The notes beneath the pieces were generated by a model, which saw only the letters and a program-made list of their open reading frames with translations, ran no database searches and was not told where the DNA came from. A stretch of 64,000 bases of DNA from AP-16 sp963755055 (GTDB taxonomy: Bacteria > Pseudomonadota > Alphaproteobacteria > Rhizobiales > Xanthobacteraceae): positions 4,618 through 68,617 of the forward strand of contig CAVWIS010000051.1 of NCBI GenBank assembly GCA_963755055.1, given 5' to 3'. The position numbers and the translations under genes are program-made. Positions 1 to 7,872 of the stretch are shown one piece after another (the first letter of the stretch is position 1; every line of letters begins with the position of its first letter).

Positions 1-480
1 GCAAACACCAGATCAGCAGCGCTACCTGTCCAAGTGTGGCTGAAGCGCTGGAGGTGAGAAAGCGAAGCCTAAGAGGCTCCTGGCCAAGGCGGTGTTCCAC
101 GACTTCGACCGGGAATGCCCCGACACCTCGCTTCCTGGCCTGCGGGTCGTGCGCGAGCTCGAGACGATCATGGGGACCGCGGCCACCTGCCATGTGCGTT
201 TCCGACAACCGGACCGAAATTGGCCTCGCGATCCTGCGCTGGAGCCAGGAGCGGCGGATCGAGTGGCACTACATCGTACCCGACAAGCCAACCAGAACGC
301 CTTCACCGAGAGCTTGTAGTTTCGCGCGGCTTCTCAACGAGACGCTGTCTCGCCTCGCTGACGCGCGCGACGGGACGCGCGTCATTGAGGCTCCGCAGCC
401 CGTCCCGTTGCATTACCGAGCCTCCTTGGCTCAAATGAAGCTGGGACGCGATCCATGCCCGTTGAACTTGAGGGTCTGGT
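1..480 (+). pseudogene. Degenerate IS3-family transposase OrfB relic
   Basis: Pieces of an IS3-type DDE transposase can be read on the plus strand but lie in more than one frame. One frame gives FDRECPDTSLPGLRVVREL (the DF-REC strand carrying the first Asp region), another gives VSDNRTEIGLAILRWSQERR followed by IEWHYIVPDKPT, which is the second-Asp segment (canonical SDNGTEL) and its downstream strand. The segment then runs into LLNETLSRLADAR, the usual C-terminal region. No single open frame spans it, the 5' part lies outside the window, and the relic ends at the left border of the intact IS3 element. It is a dead copy of a different IS3-family element. Assignment by motif recognition only. 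Confidence 0.7.
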
Positions 481-557
481 CTGAAGTGGACCCCATACCC
501 GGGACCAGGGGCCGATCGAGTTAAGGTGGAGAGGGCTGGCTGCTCCTTGCTTCGAAA

Positions 558-1487
558 TCAGGCTGCGATCGCTGCCTGCGTCTGTTGTTGCGGCTGTGGG
601 CATGTGGGCAACGCTCTTGCGTTGTCCAAGCGTAGCGCCATGTCCATGGCCTTCTCGCCGACGCGCCACACCGCCATCGGCGTCTTATAGCCGAGCGACT
701 GGTGAAAGCGACGGGTATTGTAGAAGATCATCCATTCGCCGATGCCGATGCGGGCCTCCCGACCGCCGGAATACGCCTTGAGATGCACCTCCTCGTATTT
801 GAGCGAGCGCCACACCCGCTCAATGAACACGTTGTCCATCCAGCGGCCCCGTCCGTCCATCGAGATGCGGATGCCCGCGGCCTGGAGCTGACCTGTGAAG
901 GCCGCGCTGGTGAACTGCGCGCCTTGGTCGGTGTTGAAGATCTCGGGCTTGCCGAAGGTCGCCAGCGCCTCCTCGAGGGCCTCCAGGCAGAACCTCGTGT
1001 CCATCGTATTCGACAGCCGCCATGCGAGCACCGCCCGGCTCGCCCAGTCGATGATCGCCACGAGATAGAGAAAGCCCTTCGCCATCGGAATATACGTGAT
1101 GTCCGCGGCCCACACGTGGTTGGGCCGGTCGATCGTCATGCCGCGCAGCAGATAGGGATAGATCTTGTTCTGCGGCGAGGCCGTGCTCGTCCCGGGCTTC
1201 GGCACCAGCGCCTCCAAACCCATGATGCGCATCAGCCTTCGAACGCGCTTGCGGTTGACCTGGCGTCCTTCCTCGCGCAGCGCCACGACCATTTTGCGTG
1301 AGCCATAAAACGGCTGTGCCAGATGGAGCTCGTCGATCCGCTTCATCACGGCGAGATCGTCCGGATCCGGCCCGGCTTTTCGCCGATACACACCGGAGCG
1401 TGCCAGCCGCAACAGCGTGCATTGGCGGCGCATGGACAGATCGACGCAGTCTCGGTCAAGCATGGCTTCACGGTCCGGTCTGCTCAT
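558..1487 (-). CDS. IS3-family transposase OrfB (DDE integrase core)
   Basis: The ATG at 1487 overlaps the orfA stop. The 309-residue protein has an N-terminal HTH_21 region (LHLAQPFYGSRKMVVALREE) and a complete rve integrase core: first Asp in WAADITYI, second Asp in FNTDQGAQFTS, and catalytic Glu in DNVFIERVWRSLKYEEV. The C-terminal YNTRRFHQSLGYKTP motif is also present. Together with OrfA it cuts and joins the IS ends. The frame stays open about 100 codons upstream of the chosen start, but that stretch is only the out-of-frame shadow of orfA. Confidence 0.93.
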   Translation of the reverse strand: MSRPDREAMLDRDCVDLSMRRQCTLLRLARSGVYRRKAGPDPDDLAVMKRIDELHLAQPFYGSRKMVVALREEGRQVNRKRVRRLMRIMGLEALVPKPGTSTASPQNKIYPYLLRGMTIDRPNHVWAADITYIPMAKGFLYLVAIIDWASRAVLAWRLSNTMDTRFCLEALEEALATFGKPEIFNTDQGAQFTSAAFTGQLQAAGIRISMDGRGRWMDNVFIERVWRSLKYEEVHLKAYSGGREARIGIGEWMIFYNTRRFHQSLGYKTPMAVWRVGEKAMDMALRLDNARALPTCPQPQQQTQAAIAA

Positions 1488-1774
1488 CGTCCGAACCTCT
1501 TGGCTAAAAAATCCCGCTCCACTGTCAGCTGCCCGATCTTGGCGTAGAGCTCGGTCACCTCGCCCTCGCGCCGGCTCTCCGCCGCCCCGCTCCCATCGCC
1601 GGCGAAAAGTCTTCCGGCATTCTCGACCAGCTGCCGTTTCCAGCCGTAAATCTGGTTCGGGTGGACCCCATGGCGCGCCGCCAGATCGGCAATCGTCGCC
1701 TCTTCCCGCAGGGCCTCGAGGGCAATCTTCGCCTTCAGCCCGGCATCGAACTTCCGTCTCGATTTCTTCATCAT
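1484..1774 (-). CDS. IS3-family transposase OrfA (HTH)
   Basis: This 96-residue protein begins MMKKSRRKFDAGLKAKIALE and carries the OrfA helix-turn-helix (ATIADLAARHGVHPNQIYGWK, here split over residues about 27-47) followed by a leucine-rich helix (VTELYAKIGQLTVERDFLAK) that mediates multimerisation. It is the DNA-binding half of the IS3 transposase and recognises the element ends. Its stop overlaps the ATG of orfB in an ATGA arrangement, so OrfB can be made by translational coupling or as a fusion through frameshifting. Length and motif order are typical of the family. Confidence 0.92.
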   Translation of the reverse strand: MMKKSRRKFDAGLKAKIALEALREEATIADLAARHGVHPNQIYGWKRQLVENAGRLFAGDGSGAAESRREGEVTELYAKIGQLTVERDFLAKRFGR

Positions 1775-1849
1775 CCGCTCCGTCTACCATGACGGAACAG
1801 CTGCCGCCTCCACTTTAGCCCGTGGTCCCAAAACCGGGGGCCACTTCAG

Positions 1850-2353
1850 TCAGCCACTACGGAGCAAGACAGCTGACTGTTTTTTGGCCTCATAATATCT
1901 GGTCTCCAAGGAAGATTCCTTTCCTTTATAGGAGCCCCACTGATGTTCCCGCTTGACCAAGATTTGAACTGCATCAGCAATACCCTTTCCGCGCTCGTTT
2001 GCGATTTTATCGACTGATAAAACGAGTATGACGTTTAAGCCCAGCCATTTGGCCGGCCTTCCTTTCGAACCTCGGTGGTCAACCACTTTCATGCCCGGCA
2101 CGCAATCCATGCCAAGCGCCAGGCTAAGCATCATCCACTTTTGTTCACTATTCTCGTCAATCCCATAGTGTGCAAGTAGCAAGTCTAGTTTCTTCATAAT
2201 AAGGCGACAGACTCTCATTGTCTCTTCGGTTTTGATTTGTTTTTGTTTTTGTTCAGGTTCGCCATGAGTGAGAAGCGCCACCACCCACGGATTGCTTACA
2301 ATTGGCTGCTTTAAAGCGCCCGTGAATTTCCGACTTTTCGTTGTTTTCGGCAT
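1850..2353 (-). CDS. Hypothetical protein, AT-richer accessory gene
   Basis: I do not recognise this 167-residue protein. It has a basic N-terminus, a Lys/Gln-rich stretch (GEPEQKQKQIKTEET), a central helical region around LIMKKLDLLLAHYGIDENSE and a segment WLGLNVILVLSVDKIANERG. No signal peptide or catalytic motif is evident. Base composition is clearly more AT-rich than the surrounding genes, which suggests transfer. Its stop codon overlaps the target duplication of the adjacent IS: the same TCA would be recreated if the IS were removed, so the insertion sits exactly at the end of the gene and probably did not truncate it. Confidence 0.6.
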   Translation of the reverse strand: MPKTTKSRKFTGALKQPIVSNPWVVALLTHGEPEQKQKQIKTEETMRVCRLIMKKLDLLLAHYGIDENSEQKWMMLSLALGMDCVPGMKVVDHRGSKGRPAKWLGLNVILVLSVDKIANERGKGIADAVQILVKREHQWGSYKGKESSLETRYYEAKKQSAVLLRSG

Positions 2354-2480
2354 TAGAGCACTTTCCGATTAGGCTGAATCGCAAGTCGCATAGGCTATGG
2401 ACGCAAAGTGCTCTAGAATCGTTGGTTGTCGCATTTTCTAGCGGAAAACCGGTGTCCACTTTTCCGGAACATGCGCTAGT
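2354..2480. repeat. Intergenic palindromic repeat of Hyphomicrobiales type
   Basis: An 11-bp inverted repeat (TAGAGCACTTT at 2354-2364, complement at 2405-2415) can form a long hairpin. It is followed by GCGGAAAACCGGTGTCCACT and TTTTCCGGAACATGC. Both modules resemble dispersed repeats common in Bradyrhizobium- and Mesorhizobium-like genomes. It lies directly upstream of the hypothetical gene on the minus strand. Confidence 0.6.
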
Positions 2481-2589
2481 ACTACTGAGTCACTGCGGTC
2501 GATGGGTATTTGAGAATCACGTAATGGAGGCGATTCCGACTGGGACAGAGGGGTTTGGGATGGGTCTCCACGAAGCGAAAGACATATAA

Positions 2590-3033
2590 TCGCGATTTGG
2601 TCGCTATGTCGATGGCCTTGTGAGGGTGATCGGCCACGCGGATCGGGCTGATCCGCTGCGCGACTATTGCATGGGCCTGGTGATGCCGGGCGAGCGCAAG
2701 AGCGTGGAGCCGATGGCGGCGATCACGGCGCCGGAGCGTACGGCGGCCCAGCATCAGTCGTTGCTGCATTTTGTCGGTCAAGGAGCCTGGTCGGACGAGG
2801 CGGTGTTGGCCAAGGTGCGTGAGATGGTGTTGCCGCGGATCGAGCGTGACGGCCCGATCGAGGCCTGGATCATCGACGACACGAGCTTTCCCAAGCAGGG
2901 ACGGCATTCGGTTGGGGTGTCACACCAATACTGCGGGCAGCTTGGCAAGCAGGCGAACTGCCAGGTCGCGGTCACGCTGTCGATTGCCAATCGGGCTGCG
3001 AGCCTGCCGGTGGCGTATCGTCTGTGCCGCTAG
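2590..3033 (+). pseudogene. IS701-family transposase, N-terminal fragment
   Basis: The open frame from 2590 reads RFGRYVDGLVRVIGHADR, then GERKSVEPMAA, HQSLLHFVGQGAWSD, IEAWIIDDTSFPKQG and KQANCQVAVTLSIANRAASL, which is the N-terminal half of IS701-like transposases. IIDDTSFPK holds the first catalytic Asp. A stop immediately follows VAYRLCR, where a full-length enzyme would continue for roughly 250 more residues, and an in-frame TAA at 2587 cuts the N-terminus. A GTG at 2620 gives a nominal start. It is a truncated, non-functional copy. Confidence 0.75.
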
Positions 3034-3611
3034 CGTGCGCACACTAAAAGATGGCGACGTCACGAAGTCGGAGCCAGTCGACTAATGACGGGTGCGTGCG
3101 ATCCACCGGGCGGCCGATCACCGTGCCAATCGCCGTCGGTATGCCTGGGTCGGTGGGGGGAGGCGGCCATTCCTACAAAGCCCCTGAGAGGGCCGTTCCG
3201 AGCCTCTGGGCAGGCTCCTGCGCGGCCGAACGGCGGCTTCGGGCTCGCACGCGATCCACACCACCTGCCGAAGCCGTGCCGCTCCAGAAAAAGCCGGGGT
3301 GCGACCGTCCACACCGTCCGCATCGCCCGCGTCCCCTGGAATCCGGCTCCGCCAGCGGCCTCGCGACACACGGCCGCGGACGGTTGCCGGGGATGCGGAC
3401 GGTTTCAGGCGAGCTGGCGCGCCGACTGTCCGGCAGAACTCGTTGAAAAACCACGCATGGGCCGTTGCGGACGGTGCGGACGCAAACATCGTCATCATTC
3501 TGGCGTTCGGAGGACAACGCATCGGTCATGGACTGTGGCCGGGCCGGCTGTTCACGGGGTGAAGATTGGTGCGTGAAGGATCGGTCGGTGGGCACCCGTG
3601 GGCCGAGCGCG
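3034..3611. other. No supportable gene between IS fragment and integrase
   Basis: Several frames are open on both strands only because stop codons are rare at this GC content. None gives a recognisable protein, start with ribosome site or domain. Short repeats of GCGGACGGT and complement occur in 3310-3480. I see nothing functional. Confidence 0.5.
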
Positions 3612-4814
3612 CTAACGTGCGAGGTATTGCGACCAATCGTGCATAATCGCAACCCGCTTTTGGAAAAGATCGCCGCGCCGATAGGCGGCCTCGACCTTGT
3701 CTCCGACCGCGTGCGCAAGCGCCATTTCCGCAACCGCGGGATCGTGCGCCGTCAGCTCAGCGGCCCAATCCCGGAAACTGGAACGGAGGCCGTGCACGGT
3801 CGCGCCGTATCCCCGCAAGGCCCGTAGGAATTCGAGCATTGCGGCGCTACTCAATGGCGCGCCGCGCTTCGCACCAGAGAACACATAAGCCGCGGCGTCC
3901 GGTTCTGTGCCAGCTGGAATCATCGAGTGCAGAATCTCAGCTGCGCGATCGGATAGCGGTACCCGGTGCTCCCTGTCGGCTTTCATCCGTTCGGGTGGTA
4001 TCGTCCAAAGCTTTTCGGCAAGGTTGATCTCCGACCAAATAGCGCCCGTCGTTTCGCCCGTCCTAACGGCCGTCAATACGGTGAATTCTAATGCACGAGC
4101 CGAGATGCTCTTGCGCTCACGGACCGAGGCCATGAATGCCGGCATTTCTGCATATGGCACGGCCTTATGGTGACCGCGCTTTAGAGTCTCAGGCTTCGCG
4201 AGCATGTGCTCCAAGTGGCCATTCCAGCGGGCGGGATTGTCGCCTTGCCGCCGTCCGCTGGCCTTCGCCGCGTCTAACACCATTTCAATTCTTCCACGGA
4301 GCCGCGAAGCGGTTTCGGGTTTCGTGGTCCAAAGGGGTCGCAACACCTTCAATACGTCATCGGTCGACACGTCCCGGACCGTAACAGGGCGCAACGGCGC
4401 GGCGTGATTCTTCATCGCCGCTTTCCATTGGTTCAGGTGTCGCGCGCTCCAGGCCGGAGCCTTGGCCCTGATCAGCTCATCGGCGAATTCGCCAAAGGTC
4501 ATGGCGCCCGCGGCCTCCGCTTGCTTCGCGCGCTTGTCCGCCAGGGGATCGCGACCGTTTAGGAGCATCGTCCGCGCGGCGTGCGCCTTGGCCCTGGCAT
4601 CCTTGAGGCTGAGCCCAGCTGGGCCAGCGCTACCGAGCCCCATTTCACGAAGCCAACTCGTCCCGCGCTCGCGGAATAGGAATATCCAAGACCTGCCGCC
4701 GTTCGGCTTGATTGAGAGATAGAGGTTGCCGCCGTCTGCGTGGCGCCCTTTGGTGGTAATCGTTTCGATCCGGTTCGGAAGCCGATGAATCTGGCGTTTC
4801 TGCCGATTTGACAT
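3612..4814 (-). CDS. Tyrosine recombinase / P4-type integrase
   Basis: The product of about 400 residues has an N-terminal DUF4102-like arm-binding domain (ADGGNLYLSIKPNGGRSWIF), a SAM-like core-binding domain from about residue 105, and a C-terminal phage_integrase domain. All catalytic positions are visible, numbered from the longer start at 4835: Arg258 in TAVRTGE, Lys285 in RMKADREHRVPL, His348 and Arg351 in HGLRSSFRDW, His375 in LAHAVGDKVE and the Tyr385 nucleophile in AAYRRGD. The start at 4814 is preferred because GGAGAG lies about 8 bp upstream. Such enzymes integrate genomic islands, usually next to the attachment site. Here the gene starts about 200 bp from a truncated chromosomal gene, which fits an element end. 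Confidence 0.93.
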   Translation of the reverse strand: MSNRQKRQIHRLPNRIETITTKGRHADGGNLYLSIKPNGGRSWIFLFRERGTSWLREMGLGSAGPAGLSLKDARAKAHAARTMLLNGRDPLADKRAKQAEAAGAMTFGEFADELIRAKAPAWSARHLNQWKAAMKNHAAPLRPVTVRDVSTDDVLKVLRPLWTTKPETASRLRGRIEMVLDAAKASGRRQGDNPARWNGHLEHMLAKPETLKRGHHKAVPYAEMPAFMASVRERKSISARALEFTVLTAVRTGETTGAIWSEINLAEKLWTIPPERMKADREHRVPLSDRAAEILHSMIPAGTEPDAAAYVFSGAKRGAPLSSAAMLEFLRALRGYGATVHGLRSSFRDWAAELTAHDPAVAEMALAHAVGDKVEAAYRRGDLFQKRVAIMHDWSQYLAR

Positions 4815-4908
4815 AGAGAACTCTCCGTTAGGCATCCCTACTTTTTACCCCAACATTTCACACCGATAAAGGCGTACAAGCGGGATTTCTGGCGCACAAC
4901 AGCGGACG

Positions 4909-5009
4909 GATATTGATCAATCAAACGCCGAGGTTGTGCCGATTTTAAGGGCATTTATGCACAATTGCGCACCCCGACGGACAATCGCGGACACTAACCG
5001 ATATTGATC
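4909..5009. repeat. 10-bp direct repeats beside the integrase (candidate att or arm sites)
   Basis: GATATTGATC occurs at 4909-4918 and again at 5000-5009, in the 200 bp between the integrase start and the broken L,D-transpeptidase gene. The second copy lies about 10 bp before that gene becomes recognisable. Short direct repeats at this position could be recombinase arm sites or part of an attachment core. This is inference from position; no second att copy is visible in the window. Confidence 0.35.
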
Positions 5010-5018
5010 CCCGGATGA

Positions 5019-5105
5019 TACGGCTGCATCCGCATGTACAATGCCGACATCGTCGACCTTTTTAACCGGGTCAGCGTCGGCACGTCGGTGGTGGTGACGC
5101 GGTAA
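5019..5105 (+). pseudogene. C-terminal remnant of an L,D-transpeptidase (YkuD) gene
   Basis: The frame reads YGCIRMYNADIVDLFNRV and then SVGTSVVVTR followed by TAA. This is the extreme C-terminus of ErfK/YbiS/YcfS/YnhG-type L,D-transpeptidases, which carry the catalytic Cys in S/HGCIRM and end ..VGTxVVV. Such enzymes form 3-3 peptidoglycan crosslinks or attach lipoproteins to peptidoglycan. Upstream of the motif the frame meets a TGA at 5016 and no further similarity is seen; the sequence there belongs to the integrase side. The remaining N-terminal part of at least 100 residues is missing, so the gene was cut at about 5010-5018 by the integrated element. Confidence 0.75.
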
Positions 5106-5195
5106 AGCATTGCGTCACGGCGCAATTTCAAGAAGCGCGAGGGGAGCGGGCGACAGAGCGCGGCGTGCAAACGGCGGGGCTTCCGGGGTGGCGTC

Positions 5196-5741
5196 TCAGC
5201 CTGACGACGCCGGCGGCTGCCAACGCCGGTCGGCGACCCAGACCAGTCCGCTCCATCGCGTTCCATCGGACTCGACGATGAAATCACGCGCCTGATCGCG
5301 CCGCAAATTCAGCCTTCGCATCACCGCCAGCGATCGAGCATTGTCGGCTGCCGTGTAGCTCAAGACTTTCGCAAGACTTGCGCGGGCGAAAACATCCGTG
5401 AGCGCCGCCGCCGCGGCTTCGGACGCCAGACCCTTTCCCCATGCGCTGCGCACCAGGCGCCAGCCGATATCAAATCCCGGCGCCACCGGAAAATTCGCGG
5501 GGATCGGCATGACGCCCGCGTAGCCGATGAAATTGCCATCCGGGTCATCCACCGCCCAGCGGCAGAAACCATGCGTCTCGAAGGCGGCGCGATAACGGGC
5601 CATCTTGCGATCGCTCTGCGCTCGCGTGAGCGGACCGCCGGCGTCCTTCATCACGTCGGCATCCGCATGCATCGCCGCAAAGGCCGGCTCATCGGCCTCG
5701 CTCCAGGGTCGAAGAACGGTCCGGGCAGTCCTGATCAGCAT
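5196..5741 (-). CDS. GNAT-family N-acetyltransferase (RimJ/RimL type)
   Basis: The protein opens MLIRTARTVLRPWSEAD, the standard RimJ/RimL N-terminus, and continues with WAVDDPDGNFIGYAGVMP (beta strands 3-4), FDIGWRLVRSAWGKGLASEA (the acetyl-CoA pyrophosphate-binding loop, here GKGLAS) and AADNARSLAVMRRLN (C-terminal N-S helix). It would transfer acetyl from acetyl-CoA to an amine, possibly a protein N-terminus or small molecule; the acceptor cannot be read from sequence. The Met at 5741 is preferred to an in-frame GTG at 5756 because the fold starts there. It is convergent with the L,D-transpeptidase remnant. Confidence 0.87.
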   Translation of the reverse strand: MLIRTARTVLRPWSEADEPAFAAMHADADVMKDAGGPLTRAQSDRKMARYRAAFETHGFCRWAVDDPDGNFIGYAGVMPIPANFPVAPGFDIGWRLVRSAWGKGLASEAAAAALTDVFARASLAKVLSYTAADNARSLAVMRRLNLRRDQARDFIVESDGTRWSGLVWVADRRWQPPASSG

Positions 5742-5798
5742 CAAGCAGCGGTCCACAGCTGAAGCCTGTTCCGGTCGAGGCGACGCACGACCTCTCCG

Positions 5799-5897
5799 CA
5801 GTCATGCCCGGCCTCGTGCCGGGCATCCACGCCTTTGGCGCAGCAAAGAAAGACGTGGATGGCCGGGACAAGCCAGGACAAGCCCGGCCATGACCGG
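5799..5897. repeat. Palindromic GTCATGCCCGG / CCGGCCATGAC repeat
   Basis: Inverted arms (GTCATGCCCGGCCTCGTGCC near 5799; GGCCGGGACAAGCCAGGACA and CCCGGCCATGAC near 5897) enclose ATCCACG/CGTGGAT. This is a REP-like intergenic element widely seen in Bradyrhizobium relatives. It sits between the GNAT and SdhAF4 genes. Confidence 0.6.
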
Positions 5898-5910
5898 GCC
5901 GGCGCTTTTT

Positions 5911-6150
5911 CTAGAAATCCGACGCCCGGCCGCCGACCTCCCAGTCGCCGTAGCGCACCGGATCCGGTCCCTTGGGGCCGTTGATCTCCTTCGGCCGGGC
6001 CGCGACCCTGGCGTCGATCTCGGCGCGGCGAGCCGCGGCCTCGGCGAGCGCACGCTCCGCCGCCGGGCTCAGCGGACGCTTCGGCGTCTCGGCCGTTGCC
6101 GTGTCCGGCACGCCATCAGGGGCGCCGGCGGAGTTGTCCCTACTCGACAT
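5911..6150 (-). CDS. DUF1674 protein, SdhAF4-like succinate dehydrogenase assembly factor
   Basis: The 79-residue protein has the DUF1674 signature: PLSPAAERALAEAAARR in the middle and a C-terminal GPKGPDPVRYGDWEVGGRAS block ending in DF. That C-terminal block is the conserved part of mitochondrial SDHAF4/Sdh8, which binds flavinylated SdhA and promotes SDH assembly while limiting ROS. The N-terminal 25 residues are low-complexity. It lies directly upstream of and divergent from rsmB, a frequent arrangement in this order. Family membership is clear from the motif; the role is taken from the mitochondrial homologue. Confidence 0.88.
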   Translation of the reverse strand: MSSRDNSAGAPDGVPDTATAETPKRPLSPAAERALAEAAARRAEIDARVAARPKEINGPKGPDPVRYGDWEVGGRASDF

Positions 6151-6307
6151 GACGCCTTGAAGCTTGTACCGGCGACGGGGTCAAGCGTCATCGTGCGGCA
6201 GCAATAGTCCTTACAATTGGCCCCCCGCGGTGACAGGCTGTGGCGAATCGGCCGTGATGGGCATCGCCCTGCCGCTCGCCAAACCCGGAAGGTCCGACGC
6301 CCGACCG

Positions 6308-7645
6308 ATGTCCAACCTCCGACGACCAGCCCATGCCGAGGTTCCCGGTCTCGCGGCCCGACGGGTTGCGGCCGACATTCTCGACTCGGTGCTGCGCCGG
6401 CGCCGCCCGCTCGACGAGCAGCTCGACGGCGCCGAGGCGCATCCGGGGCTGGCGGCGCTGTCGGATCGCGACCGGGCGCTGACCCGCAAGCTCGTCGCCA
6501 CCGCGCTCAGAAGGCTGGGCTCGCTGCGAAAACTGCTCGGCACCGCGCTCGACCGCGGCCTGCCCGACGACGCGCCGCGGGTCGAGCCGGCGCTGCTGGT
6601 CGGCGCCGCGCAGATCCTCTGGCTCGACGTCCCCGACCATGCGGCGGTCGACCTGGCGGTGCGGCTGGTCCAGGCCGACCGCCGCGCCGCGCGTTATGCG
6701 GGCCTGGTCAACGCGGTGCTCCGCCACATCGCCCACGAAGGCAAGGCGGCGCTCGCCGATCTCGATCCCGCGCTCGATACCCCGGCCTGGCTGATGGCGC
6801 GCTGGGAGCGCGCCTTCGGGGCGGAAACCGCGCGGGCCATCGCGATCATGCACGGCCACGAGCCGCCGCTCGACCTGACCGTGAAGGACAATGCAGAGAA
6901 CTGGGCGGCGCGCCTGCGGGGAAAAGTGCTCCCCACTGGCTCGGTGCGGACGGTGGCGCATGGACCGGTGTCGCTGCTGCCGGGTTTTTCCGAGGGCGCC
7001 TGGTGGGTGCAGGACGCCGCCGCCGCGCTGCCCGCCCGGCTCATTGGCGACGTGCGCGGCCTCGAGGTCGCCGACCTGTGCGCGGCACCCGGGGGCAAGA
7101 CCGCGCAGCTCGCTTTGGCGGGCGCCCGGGTCACCGCGGTCGACCGCTCGGCGACCCGGCTGGCACGGCTGCGCGACAACCTTGCCCGGCTCGAGCTCGA
7201 GGCCCGTGTGGTCACCGCCGATGTCACCGAGTGGCAGGCCGGGCCGTTCGACGCCGTGCTGGTGGATGCGCCGTGCTCGTCGACCGGGACGATCCGCCGC
7301 CATCCCGACGTGCCATGGCTCAAGCGCGAGCAGGACATTGCGATGCTCGGCGCGCTGCAGACCCGGCTGCTCGACCGCGCGGTCGCTCTGACGCGCCCGG
7401 GCGGTATCATCGTGTATTGCACCTGCTCGCTCGAGCCCGAGGAGGGCGAGATGCAGATCGCCGCCCTGCTGGCGCGCGAGCCCGCCGTCCGGCGCCGGCC
7501 GATCGCCGCTGCCGACGTGTTCGATCTCGCTGAGCTGGTGACCCCGGCGGGCGACCTGCGCACCCTGCCATGCCATCTGCCCGAGCCCGATCCGCGCCTC
7601 GGCGGGCTCGACGGATTCTACGCGGCACGGCTGGAACGGCTGTGA
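6308..7645 (+). CDS. rsmB: RsmB/NOP-family 16S rRNA (cytosine-C5) methyltransferase
   Basis: The N-terminal NusB-like domain (AARRVAADILDSVL to about residue 140) precedes a SAM-dependent methyltransferase domain. Motif I is VADLCAAPGGKTAQLA, motif IV is VLVDAPCSSTGTIRRHPD with its Cys, and motif VI is IVYCTCSLEPEEGE with the catalytic Cys; both cysteines needed for m5C chemistry are present. The enzyme probably modifies C967 (E. coli numbering) of 16S rRNA. The ATG at 6308 is chosen because the NusB-like domain begins soon after; an in-frame ATG at 6257 is possible. Length of about 445 residues is normal. Confidence 0.92.
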   Translation: MSNLRRPAHAEVPGLAARRVAADILDSVLRRRRPLDEQLDGAEAHPGLAALSDRDRALTRKLVATALRRLGSLRKLLGTALDRGLPDDAPRVEPALLVGAAQILWLDVPDHAAVDLAVRLVQADRRAARYAGLVNAVLRHIAHEGKAALADLDPALDTPAWLMARWERAFGAETARAIAIMHGHEPPLDLTVKDNAENWAARLRGKVLPTGSVRTVAHGPVSLLPGFSEGAWWVQDAAAALPARLIGDVRGLEVADLCAAPGGKTAQLALAGARVTAVDRSATRLARLRDNLARLELEARVVTADVTEWQAGPFDAVLVDAPCSSTGTIRRHPDVPWLKREQDIAMLGALQTRLLDRAVALTRPGGIIVYCTCSLEPEEGEMQIAALLAREPAVRRRPIAAADVFDLAELVTPAGDLRTLPCHLPEPDPRLGGLDGFYAARLERL

Positions 7646-7872
7646 GCGCCGCGGTCGGCGCGATTGGCCGCATCCCGGCGGTTCGGTTATCCTTCTGGCG
7701 AGCGCGGTGGGGCAAGCGTTTCGGTATCGTCGGACCGGCGGCGATGGCGCCGGCCAGCGATGACCGGTAAAAGCATCAAGCTCCGAATCAAATGTCGGCT
7801 CGCGCGTCGCCCCGTGCACGACTCGCGGGAGGTTTGTCGTGCGCTGCGAAGATTGAAGGGGCGAGCGTGTCC

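Larger units (their letters stand above)
482..1848 (-). mobile_element. Intact IS3-family insertion sequence
   Basis: The two ends are imperfect inverted repeats: the left end starts TGAAGTGGACCCC and continues with GGGACCAGGGGC, and the reverse complement of the right end starts TGAAGTGGCCCCC and continues with GGGACCACGGGC. Both contain a further GTGGAG block about 40 bp inside. The element is flanked by GTC at 479-481 and 1849-1851, a 3-bp target duplication of the size expected for IS3-family insertion. Inside are orfA and orfB on the minus strand. Ends, target duplication and both reading frames are intact, so the copy may still be mobile. Confidence 0.88.

Noticed and set aside
3085..3733. 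Long overlapping frames between the IS701 fragment and the integrase
   Set aside because: All three frames are open by composition alone, with Arg/Pro/Ser-rich products and no family.
6188..7819. A 543-residue frame antisense to rsmB
   Set aside because: Arg/Gln-rich shadow of a clear methyltransferase gene.
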